From positions 1-8,887 of the forward strand of contig JAJTCL010000095.1 in NCBI GenBank assembly GCA_021323255.1: a stretch of DNA of 8,887 nucleotides. Reading direction: 5' to 3'. Each line of letters opens with the position of its first letter. The first letter of the stretch is position 1. Under the pieces are notes generated by a model. It had not been told where the DNA came from and did not search any database. It saw only the letters and a program-made list of their open reading frames with translations. The position numbers and the translations under genes were made by a program. Of this stretch, positions 1 through 5,301 are shown piece after piece. This stretch comes from Propionibacteriaceae bacterium (GTDB taxonomy: Bacteria > Actinomycetota > Actinomycetes > Propionibacteriales > Propionibacteriaceae).

Positions 1-237
1 CGTGGCTGAGTGTGGTTTTCTTGGACACGGGATCTCTCGCTTTCAGGGTGGTGATCCTCAGGCCCGTCGGGAGGTGCGAACTCCTGGCGGGCCACATACC
101 ATTACCTGTTGCTGATCATGGTTTGGTACACAGTGGGTACACGAAACGTCCGCAGACGTTCAACGCCTGCCAACACTCGACTTGACCAAATGGCCTAGTC
201 AGCCAGCAGATTCAACGATTACCAACGCCAGCCACTA
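1..237. other. Non-coding left flank with short direct repeats
   Basis: No recognisable gene is seen here. One plus frame is open from the window edge to a stop at 113-115, but its 37 residues resemble no family I know. The stretch holds the hairpin listed at 61-93, two copies of GTACAC (126-131 and 137-142), and a 16-base imperfect repeat (159-174 and 211-226, 13 of 16 identical, both starting TTCAACG and ending CCAAC). Short repeats beside a tRNA 3' end are typical of recombinase arm sites, which is an inference here. No integrase gene is visible in the window. Confidence 0.4.
61..93. terminator. GC-rich hairpin, possible terminator
   Basis: Bases 61-73 pair with 81-93 to form a 13-bp stem with two G-U pairs and a 7-base loop. 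There is no T tract on either side, so it is a hairpin without the classical U run. Such hairpins are common downstream of genes in high-GC actinobacteria. Which gene it would serve is unknown, because the left neighbour lies outside the window. Confidence 0.4.
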
Positions 238-295
238 GCCCCGGATTCGCCCTCCGGAGGCGGGAGCGCAGGTTCGAATCCTGCCCGGGGCGCCA
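238..295 (+). tRNA. tRNA-Arg(CCG) remnant lacking the D arm; candidate att site
   Basis: Bases 238-244 (GCCCCGG) pair perfectly with 285-291 (CCGGGGC), giving a full 7-bp acceptor stem followed by discriminator G292 and CCA 293-295. The anticodon stem is 247-251 with 259-263 (one U-G pair). Its 7-base loop at 252-258 reads CTCCGGA, so the anticodon is CCG (arginine). The T stem is 268-272 with 280-284, with loop TTCGAAT. Only two bases separate the acceptor from the anticodon stem, so the roughly 18-20 bases of the D arm are absent and the variable loop is four bases. A bacterial tRNA without a D arm should not function normally. It may be a deleted tRNA gene, or the tRNA 3' half left as an integration (att) site. 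In the second case the matching acceptor strand would be chance. Confidence 0.55.
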
Positions 296-313
296 TCGCG
301 CCATCATCTCCCC

Positions 314-658
314 CTAGTCCAGCCGCGCTTTGGGAGACTGACTGGCCATCGCGCGATAACTGTGCGATAGCACCTCATCGCTGATACCAGTCAAAAGAAG
401 CGGCACGGTTAGCGACGCAACCGCCTGCCGGGGCCTAGACGGGAACGGAGCCCGCCTTGCCCAACCATCCCACCACGCCTTTCGCCACTGGGGCCGTTCA
501 ACACATCCAGTGCCACGTTGAGTGTTGAACTGGTCGAACCCGGCGAACACCCAAGGGTGATCATGATTCGCTAGCAGACCATGTAACCACTGTGCAAAGC
601 GGCCAGGTTCAACACGGTAGTCGCGGAAAATCGTGCGATTGTTGACAGCCGCAGTCAC
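314..658 (-). CDS. Hypothetical protein, 114 residues
   Basis: I do not recognise this protein. The frame opens at a GTG (656-658) with no clear Shine-Dalgarno sequence and stops with TAG at 314-316, 18 bases from the tRNA remnant. The product is rich in aromatic and basic residues. It has a tryptophan-rich centre (HDHPWVFAGFDQF near residues 32-44, then PQWRKAWWDGWARR near 56-69) and no predicted membrane span or signal peptide. The composition looks like real protein rather than an antisense shadow, but codon third positions are less GC-biased than in the genes after base 2766, which fits acquired or decaying DNA. It could be a whole small gene or the tail of a larger truncated one. A short stretch around WWDGWA resembles a second minus-strand frame near 1800. 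Confidence 0.4.
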   Translation of the reverse strand: MTAAVNNRTIFRDYRVEPGRFAQWLHGLLANHDHPWVFAGFDQFNTQRGTGCVERPQWRKAWWDGWARRAPFPSRPRQAVASLTVPLLLTGISDEVLSHSYRAMASQSPKARLD

Positions 659-687
659 CGCTTACAACCAGCACAAGGCTCGACGGC

Positions 688-1428
688 TTGAGCGACTCTG
701 CTGATAGCCTGCTCGCCATCCCACTTGCGCCGGGAGGCCTGTCGGTGCCTGAAAGCTCGAATATCGAGATTGCGCACAAACTAGCCGAGCATCGGGACGC
801 GGAAGCAGCGAAAAAGCCTGGCAAGACCTCGTCGTTGAGATTGTGGAGGCTGTCCTCTGGGGGTCGTCGCAGTGGCGACCGCATGGAGTGCATACCACGC
901 CGCGAAATGGGAAGGGCATGAGGCGGAGCTATATGGCAGGGCTTCGACACTGAGGATTGAGGCCGATGAGCTCGTGACTCTGGGAGGCTAGCAGCGTCTG
1001 CTCGATGTCTCGACATTCAACACGTGGATCCAGGCGAGGAACGAGGGTCAGGATGAGTTGGCTGCGCTGTACGTGCGCAGGTTCAGCAGCGAATTCAAGG
1101 TCGCCTTCGACGCCTGGCTGAAGACCAACCCCTTCTCGAATCCGGCTGCGCCGCCCGGTCCAGGCTTCATGCCCGAATACCGGAATCAGCAAATCTTGCA
1201 AGGCGCCGCCGCGAATCAGGAGGCTAGACATGTCTTCGACGAAGGCACGGCCGCCCGTAAGCAGTCCGAGGATTACACCGGGACGACTGTGGTGCTCGCC
1301 ACTGTCTTGTTCCTGGTCGCGCTTTCACCGCGCTTCCAGCCGCGCCGGGTGCGTTTGGCCTGCTCCTCCTCACGGGGGGCCTCGCGGTCTACACGCTTGT
1401 GACCATCCTCGGGTTCCCTCGCCTCTAA
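688..1428 (+). pseudogene. Broken small membrane-protein gene (three frame shifts and one stop)
   Basis: Joining frames rebuilds one coherent protein of about 245 residues. It starts at TTG 688 (…IEIAHKLAEHRDAEAAKK…). Near 815-825 the frame changes to DLVVEIVEAVL. Near 855-862 it changes again to VVAVATAWSAYHAAKWEGHEAEL. It then meets an amber codon at 989-991 and continues in the same frame through AFDAWLKTNPFSNPAAPPGP and FMPEY. Near 1358 it shifts once more into LLLLTGGLAVYTLVTILGF and ends at TAA 1426-1428. One membrane span lies near the N-terminus and two near the C-terminus, with a soluble, partly charged middle. From memory the AFDAWL…NPxAPP…FMPEY pattern matches an uncharacterised actinobacterial and proteobacterial membrane-protein family; I know no function for it. 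Each shift fits loss of one base. Real decay is most likely, but base-calling error cannot be excluded. Confidence 0.75.
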
Positions 1429-1430
1429 GG

Positions 1431-1445
1431 GCTGCCACCGGCAGC
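1431..1445 (+). terminator. Compact hairpin after the membrane pseudogene
   Basis: GCTGCC (1431-1436) and GGCAGC (1440-1445) form a perfect 6-bp stem with an ACC loop, two bases after the TAA of the broken membrane gene. The following bases are GTTAGG, so there is no T tract. Position and GC content suggest a terminator of the former gene. Confidence 0.4.
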
Positions 1446-1649
1446 GTTAGGTCACCGCCGACACGCCTACTGTCGAGTTCGTCGCTCCCCGACGACCTCC
1501 CAGCCTTGATCAGAATCATCTGGCCGCTACAGCCCCACGTTGCCGATCCGCACAGATTCACCGACAGCGCAGCCCTGATTGCACGGCTGTTGCGGAGGCT
1601 ACGAAGCAGCACCCGCCCCGAAGGTGGCGCAATCGACTGGCCGTCTCAG

Positions 1650-1680
1650 AGCCGCTCTGCCGGGAGCGGCTTTAATCTTC
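1650..1680 (+). terminator. Intrinsic-type terminator
   Basis: AGCCGCTC (1650-1657) pairs with GAGCGGCT (1664-1671) across a 6-base loop, and the stem runs into TTTAATCTTCT. An 8-bp GC-rich stem followed by a T-rich stretch is the best intrinsic-terminator shape in the window. It lies 222 bases after the broken membrane gene with no plus-strand gene in between, so it may be a leftover of a lost gene. Confidence 0.5.
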
Positions 1681-1879
1681 TGGGGTCATGCAGCCTGGCC
1701 ACCGTCGCTGGCCTTTCTCGAGTTGGTTGCTGACAGGACAGACTCGAGCACGCGACAGAACTCATCAATCGAGCGGCCACGACGTGGGCCGAGGCACTTC
1801 GCCCAACCGCCCCACCAAGAACGGCAGCCGCCATGGAGATGCTGACGGTTCAGTTTAGGCGACCGGCTAGCGACACCCT

Positions 1880-1902
1880 CTCGCAAGGGATCCCTATGCG
1901 AG
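1880..1902. repeat. Interrupted palindrome around AGGGATCCCT
   Basis: AGGGATCCCT (1886-1895) is a perfect 10-base palindrome. It extends outward as CTCGCA (1880-1885) against TGCGAG (1897-1902), with only A1896 unpaired, giving arms of 11 bases with no spacer. A dyad of this form could bind a dimeric protein, but no regulator or promoter is visible next to it, so its role is unknown. Confidence 0.35.
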
Positions 1903-1982
1903 CCGGTGTAGTCGCCTGCTTGCTGTAGCTTCAGCGCGGCGATACCCGGTTCGGCGAGGCGCTGATGATTTGGACGGCAGTG

Positions 1983-2507
1983 TCAGTCCGAATCATCGCG
2001 GGCGCGCCGGTAGCGTTCGTAGATCACGCGCGAGCCGAACGTCCTGGTGTCGATCAAGTCCAGCGGGATGTCTTCGGTGACGGGCGGCAAGAACGGCGTG
2101 CCGCCACCGACAACGACCGGATAGCGAAACATCCGCAGCTCATCGACCAGGCCAAGCTCGAACGCCGCCGCGGCCAATCCGGCGCCGCCGATCGAGAGGT
2201 CCTCGTCGGTCGCATCGAGCACCGCGGCCTCCTCGGCCACCGACGCCTCGGCGAGCCGGGCGTTACCCCTGAACGCTGTCGAGTGTTTGGCTGAAGACGA
2301 CCTTCGGGAGCGCGCACCAGACGTCGGCGAAGATGGCCCCCAGCTCGGTGTCGCGCAGCGACGGATCCGTCTCCCACACCAACATCGTCTCGTACAGCCT
2401 GCGGCCCAACAGGTAGCCACCGACCTCGCCTACCTGCGCGATGTGGAAACGAAAACAGCTCCTCACTGGGGGCCGTCCACCGAGACGCTCATCGAGTAGA
2501 TCAGCAC
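1983..2507 (-). pseudogene. Broken RibD-C/DHFR-like reductase gene
   Basis: Members of this family are small NADPH-dependent reductases related to dihydrofolate reductase and the RibD C-terminal domain; their physiological substrates are mostly unknown. Three minus-strand frames assemble into one homologue. From GTG 2505-2507 comes LIYSMSVSVDG, ending at a stop (2463-2465). The next frame reads FRFHIAQVGEVGGYLLGRRLYETMLVWETD and then ALPKVVFSQTLDSVQG, ending at a stop (2263-2265). The last frame reads ARLAEASVAEEAA, GGAGLAAAAFELGLVDELR, FRYPVVVGGGTPF and TRTFGSRVIYERYRR, ending at TGA 1983-1985. About a dozen residues usually present after the VDG motif seem deleted, one extra T follows GAGCTG, and one extra T sits near 2265. 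Otherwise the gene is full length for the family. With several independent lesions a functional product is unlikely. Confidence 0.8.
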
Positions 2508-2745
2508 GGCCTCAACTCATCACACCGAAGCGACGCACAACGATTGCGATGACCTTCACCCTTGAGCCTGACACCAGGCTCTCCTACCTGCTGCAATCTG
2601 TTCTGGCCCTACCTAGTAACCCATCGCTAGTCAACACGCATCGTCGGGTGCGCTCCAAGCGATCGTACGACCATTGCCGACGCCGCACCGAGATCTCGGA
2701 AGCGGAACGACAGAAGGGATAAGGGGAGCGGAGCGACAGCCACTC
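2508..2745. other. Intergenic stretch, no gene seen
   Basis: These 238 bases lie upstream of the DHFR-like remnant and beyond the end of the 87-residue gene. The open plus frame here gives a low-complexity, arginine- and serine-rich peptide without motifs. I see no convincing promoter, RNA or repeat. Confidence 0.3.
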
Positions 2746-2766
2746 ACCCGCCGGCAATCGGCGGGT
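2746..2766 (-). terminator. Hairpin touching the stop of the 87-residue gene
   Basis: ACCCGCCG (2746-2753) pairs perfectly with CGGCGGGT (2759-2766) across a 5-base loop. The stem begins at the last base of the minus-strand TAA (2766-2768). No T tract follows on the minus strand. It is a strong 8-bp GC stem placed as expected for a terminator of the minus-strand gene. Confidence 0.5.
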
Positions 2767-3029
2767 TACGCCTCTACGAGGAACACGAGCGTCTCGGGTA
2801 GGACGCCGTCATACGCCATCGCGTCACGGGCCGCCTCGGTCTCCATCGCGGCCATGACGGCCTCCATGTCGGGAATGTCCATCACCAACCCGACCCGCCT
2901 CGGGTTCTCCGGATCGACGAATGTCCGAATGTTGGTAACACCGAGTGGGCCGAAGAACTGCTCACGCCTCGGCGAAGCGAGCCAGTGATCTTTGTCGTTG
3001 ACGTCGTGGTAGGCCATCACTGTGGGCAT
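2766..3029 (-). CDS. Small conserved protein, probable dimeric alpha/beta-barrel fold
   Basis: This is an 87-residue, soluble product with no signal peptide or membrane span. The start is well supported: ATG at 3027-3029 has AGGAGG four bases upstream. The layout is MPTVMAYHDV (first strand), then DHWLASPRREQFFGPLGV near residues 14-31, RTFVDP near 35-40, VGLVMDIPDMEAVMAAM near 46-62 and a final strand LVFLVEA. Alternating strands and helices over this length suggest a ferredoxin-like or ABM-type dimer. From memory close relatives occur in many bacteria as hypothetical proteins sharing the HWLxSPxRxxFFGPLG and RTFVDP stretches. No catalytic function can be assigned. It lies downstream of the phosphotransferase-family gene on the same strand, but the gap of about 300 bases argues against tight coupling. 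The reading frame is intact, unlike the remnants on its left. Confidence 0.85.
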   Translation of the reverse strand: MPTVMAYHDVNDKDHWLASPRREQFFGPLGVTNIRTFVDPENPRRVGLVMDIPDMEAVMAAMETEAARDAMAYDGVLPETLVFLVEA

Positions 3030-3033
3030 CGCG

Positions 3034-3039
3034 CCTCCT
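3034..3039 (-). promoter_or_regulatory. Ribosome binding site of the 87-residue gene
   Basis: The minus strand reads AGGAGG, then CGCG, then ATG. This is the strongest Shine-Dalgarno sequence in the window and fixes the start of the small gene. Confidence 0.75.
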
Positions 3040-3104
3040 GCATGTCGAGGACCGAGCCGTGACCGACCCAGTGCACGAATCGTACGACGCGATGAAACCC
3101 AGGT

Positions 3105-3284
3105 TCACGGGAGTGCTGCCTCCAGCAGAGCTGCAACGAGGTTGCGATCCTTCTTCCTGGTTGCGTCAGCAGGAAGCTCATCCTCGCGGAAGCTTCCTCG
3201 GCCATCGGGCGGGTGAATCGGATGGCTGCCGTCGTTCTCTTGGCCGTAGAGCGTCCGTTCTGCGAGTCCTCTGGGGTGCCACAC
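3105..3284 (-). CDS. Possible small protein or gene remnant, 59 codons
   Basis: The frame of the upstream phosphotransferase-like gene stays open after that gene's stop. With GTG 3282-3284 as a start it gives 59 residues ending at TGA 3105-3107. The C-terminal half is strikingly protein-like: SFREDELPADATRKK and DRNLVAALLEAALP form an acidic stretch followed by a likely amphipathic helix. The N-terminal half contains AERTLYGQENDGSHP and IHPPDGRG. No ribosome binding site is evident, third positions are only moderately GC-rich, and I know no family. It may be the tail of a gene whose front has been lost. The rest of the space between 3030 and 3338 shows nothing else. The plus frame crossing it runs far into the antisense of the phosphotransferase gene and was rejected. 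Confidence 0.3.
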   Translation of the reverse strand: MWHPRGLAERTLYGQENDGSHPIHPPDGRGSFREDELPADATRKKDRNLVAALLEAALP

Positions 3285-3338
3285 GCGGATCGTTGATTGG
3301 GCTCGTGCTGATTGCGCGGAGCAGCGTCCAGGAGCAGC

Positions 3339-4214
3339 TCAACGAGATCTCGATATCCCGAGATCAGCCGGGATATTCAGGTCTCTGCGTTCGAGCGCTG
3401 TTCGCAGCTGGCCGAGCCACTCTGTGCCCAGCCAGCGCCCGTTCGGGAATTGGTCGCCTCGATCCCAGCGCCATGTTGTGATCATCGCGAGCACGAGGAT
3501 CCGGCAGTCGCGGAGCAAGTCATGATCCGCACCCGGATAGTGCTCGCTGACTTCTTCGGGCGCGTGGGCGAGGTCGAACTCGACAGGTCCGCGACAACAC
3601 GTCTCCAGATCGATGAACAACAGTCCGTTCTTCGTGGTGAGCACGTTGCCCGGGTGCGGCTCGCCGTGCAGCAGCTGCTCAGCACCGCCACACTCACCGA
3701 GCCCTCGTCTCAGCTCTCCTAACGTGTCGCCGAGCAGCTCCCGGTCCGCGTCGGCGAGCGCCGGAGTGTGGTCCCGGCTCGCCACCAGTTGTTGGGCCTG
3801 GTCGACGCGATCTGTGAAGTGCGGCGCCGGGACATTGACCTCGCGCATGCCGGCATGCAGCCGCTCGAGCGCAGTGGCGTAGTCGGCTGGTGAGACCTCT
3901 CCAGCTGCCGCGGGTTCGTAGTAGCTCCACAGCGTGACCACAAAGCCATCACGCTCGTAGACGCCTGGCGCCACTCGAGGCTCAAGAGTCGCCACAGGGC
4001 ACTCGGTTTCTGCGAGCCGTTGAGCAAGCTCGACTTCGAACTGTGCGACCTGATGCGCTACCGGTGCCACCCGGGCCAGGACGTCACAGGGCAGCAAACG
4101 CATGGTCAGCCTGTTCGAGTTGTGAAGCACGATCACGTCCTCAACTGTCAGGTCCATTGATGAGGCGACCGACATGGCCGCGACCACCGCACGCGAGACC
4201 TCTGACGCCTGCAT
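3339..4214 (-). CDS. Aminoglycoside-phosphotransferase-family kinase
   Basis: This is a 291-residue protein, the usual length for APH/choline-kinase-fold enzymes, which move a phosphate from ATP to a small hydroxylated substrate in the cytoplasm. The catalytic motif is HGEPHPGN at residues 183-190 (family consensus HGDxHxxN, here with Glu in place of the usual Asp). It is followed by the metal-binding FIDLE at 200-204 with Asp202. The N-lobe carries RLTMRL…VLARVAP near 35-51 and a likely helix FEVELAQRLAETECPV near 59-74. EFDLAH near 212-217 is typical of the region after the metal site. ATG 4212-4214 is the first start; the ribosome site is weak and Met14 or Met20 could also serve. The substrate cannot be read from sequence, and resistance should not be assumed because most chromosomal members have other or unknown substrates. 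It is intact. Confidence 0.87.
   Translation of the reverse strand: MQASEVSRAVVAAMSVASSMDLTVEDVIVLHNSNRLTMRLLPCDVLARVAPVAHQVAQFEVELAQRLAETECPVATLEPRVAPGVYERDGFVVTLWSYYEPAAAGEVSPADYATALERLHAGMREVNVPAPHFTDRVDQAQQLVASRDHTPALADADRELLGDTLGELRRGLGECGGAEQLLHGEPHPGNVLTTKNGLLFIDLETCCRGPVEFDLAHAPEEVSEHYPGADHDLLRDCRILVLAMITTWRWDRGDQFPNGRWLGTEWLGQLRTALERRDLNIPADLGISRSR
3346..3376 (-). repeat. Two overlapping, mutually exclusive hairpins at the kinase gene end
   Basis: GATCTCG (3346-3352) can pair with CGAGATC (3359-3365). ATATCCCG (3353-3360) can instead pair perfectly with CGGGATAT (3369-3376). The two stems share bases 3359-3360, and each takes up the other's loop, so only one can form. They cover the last dozen codons before the kinase stop (3339-3341). 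This could be a terminator or stability element, or just palindromic coding sequence. Confidence 0.35.
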
Positions 4215-4417
4215 CTCACCGACGATAAACGAGCAACGCTGGGCCGCATCTGAGATTCCCAGCTAGAGCCGGTCTCAACGTGCCCGAAGAAATTGCGAGC
4301 AGACAGGAGACGGGGCCCGACTTGCCGGTTTCGCTCCAGCCAGAGCGCACAAAGCCGTTGCGAGGCAAGTAGCCCAACCTGAATCGCGTCCGAGGACGAC
4401 GCCGACCTGATGTGGGG
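4215..4417. other. Spacer between the MBL and kinase genes
   Basis: This is a 203-base gap with no recognised gene. On the minus strand it is the leader of the kinase gene. The frame following the MBL stop remains open across the gap, but the encoded residues match nothing I know and no start with a ribosome site is seen. No clear -35/-10 pair is identifiable. Confidence 0.3.
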
Positions 4418-5197
4418 CTACAGCTGGACTGATTGGCCGTGTCGGAGGACATGGACGCTGGTAGATGGTGCCAAGCGGGCGACGTTCTCGGCGAAAGCGG
4501 CACCCGGCGCATCGATCAGATCTGGGCGCTGGGGTAGGCCGACGGGCCACCAGGTTCCCCAGTGCACGGGGACGGCGCAGTTAGGCTGAATGCGGCGGAC
4601 CGCCTGTGCCGCCTGTTGGGCGTCAAGATGCCCCTGACCAAGGGTAGGTCCCCAGCCTCCGACTGGCACCAGGGCGAGGTCGATGAGCGCCGCGTCCTCA
4701 AACGCGATATGCGGCCCTGTGTCCCCCGGATACCAGCATCGGCGGGAGCCGGCAAGCAGATAGCCGAGCGCAGGCCCGCGATGAGGGCTCCCAGGGTGTC
4801 GCCGGCCGTCGTGGTCGGCAGCCAATACATGAATCGCTATACCGCCCAACTCCACGAAGTCACCCGGCTCGACCTCGATGACCTTCAGACCACGGGCGGC
4901 GATTGGCCGGAGCAGGCGGCGCGAGCCAGCCGGGGCGACGAGAACGGCGCCGCCCGGGACTAGGCGGAGTGAGGGCAGGTGGGTGTGGTCGGCATGTAGG
5001 TGTGAGATCAGGATGACGTCCGCATGCGCCGCGTACGGGGGCGGAACCTGCCCCCGTACTCGACGGAGATGCCCCAGGCGAGCGGTCAGGACAGGGTCAA
5101 ACAGAACCGTGGTGCCGCCATCCAGCCACGTGATGGTGCTGTGCCCCCACCAGGTCAGCGTGGCCGTCACGGCGCGGTCTGCCCATCGAGCTGACAT
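4418..5197 (-). CDS. MBL-fold metal-dependent hydrolase, UlaG-like
   Basis: This 259-residue cytoplasmic enzyme of the metallo-beta-lactamase fold matches the length and layout of the UlaG/RomA-like group (L-ascorbate-6-phosphate lactonase and N-acyl-phosphatidylethanolamine phospholipase D relatives). The core begins LTWWGHSTITWLDGGTTVLFDPV near residues 14-36. The metal motif SHLHADH lies at 65-71 (His66, His68, Asp70, His71). Further ligands or active-site residues are His129 in ADHDGR, Asp159 in YPGDTG, His190 in GQGHLD and His212 in VHWGT. All expected metal positions are present, so activity is likely, though the substrate (a phosphodiester or lactone) is unknown. The start ATG 5195-5197 lacks a good ribosome site; GTG ten codons in is a less likely alternative. 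The gene is divergent from the fusion gene across 104 bases, so the two may share control. Confidence 0.9.
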   Translation of the reverse strand: MSARWADRAVTATLTWWGHSTITWLDGGTTVLFDPVLTARLGHLRRVRGQVPPPYAAHADVILISHLHADHTHLPSLRLVPGGAVLVAPAGSRRLLRPIAARGLKVIEVEPGDFVELGGIAIHVLAADHDGRRHPGSPHRGPALGYLLAGSRRCWYPGDTGPHIAFEDAALIDLALVPVGGWGPTLGQGHLDAQQAAQAVRRIQPNCAVPVHWGTWWPVGLPQRPDLIDAPGAAFAENVARLAPSTSVHVLRHGQSVQL

Positions 5198-5301
5198 CCG
5201 GACCGCTTGAGGCGGGTCAAGGCTGGCCCCTTCCCTAGTGTCGGAGATTCTGGTACCGGTCAGAGAACCATCATCGGCGCGACGCTAGGTCAGGAGCAGG
5301 C
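5198..5301. promoter_or_regulatory. Divergent upstream region of the MBL and fusion genes
   Basis: This 104-base spacer separates two diverging starts and must carry both leaders and probably both promoters. I could not identify a convincing -35/-10 pair. A GGTACC palindrome occurs near 5250-5257, but nothing ties it to a regulator. Confidence 0.4.
5292..5296 (+). promoter_or_regulatory. Ribosome binding site of the fusion gene
   Basis: AGGAG lies five bases upstream of ATG 5302-5304 and supports this start. Confidence 0.7.

Larger units (their letters stand above)
1429..1982. other. Gene-poor stretch between two pseudogenes
   Basis: No gene is recognised in these 554 bases. They contain two hairpins (1431-1445 and 1650-1671) and an interrupted dyad (1880-1902). 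On the minus strand the frame directly behind the stop of the DHFR-like remnant stays open for about 98 codons to a TGA at 1686-1688. Within it a TTG at 1884-1886 could start a 66-residue product containing CRSWWGGWAKCLGPRRGRS and DEFCRVLESVL. That segment looks protein-like, but it has no known match, only a weak ribosome site (AGGGA) and no intact neighbour. It may be the tail of another degraded gene. Plus-strand frames here are arginine- and serine-rich and look like shadows. Confidence 0.35.

Noticed and set aside
238..295. 3' end of a transfer-messenger RNA
   Set aside because: The acceptor sequence GCCCCGG/CCGGGGC and the CCG anticodon loop fit tRNA-Arg, and no tag-coding region or GGGGC-type 5' end is present.
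1230..1733. Plus-strand frame of 167 codons
   Set aside because: It overlaps the better-supported frame of the membrane pseudogene, has shadow-like composition and crosses two hairpins.
1965..2294. Plus-strand frame of 109 codons
   Set aside because: It is antisense to the recognisable DHFR-like remnant.
3059..3481. Plus-strand frame of 140 codons beginning GTG
   Set aside because: Half of it is antisense to the kinase gene, composition is biased to Arg and Ser, and no ribosome site or family motif is visible.
4562..4963. Plus-strand frame of 133 codons
   Set aside because: It is antisense to the MBL-fold gene, whose metal-binding motifs are all in place.
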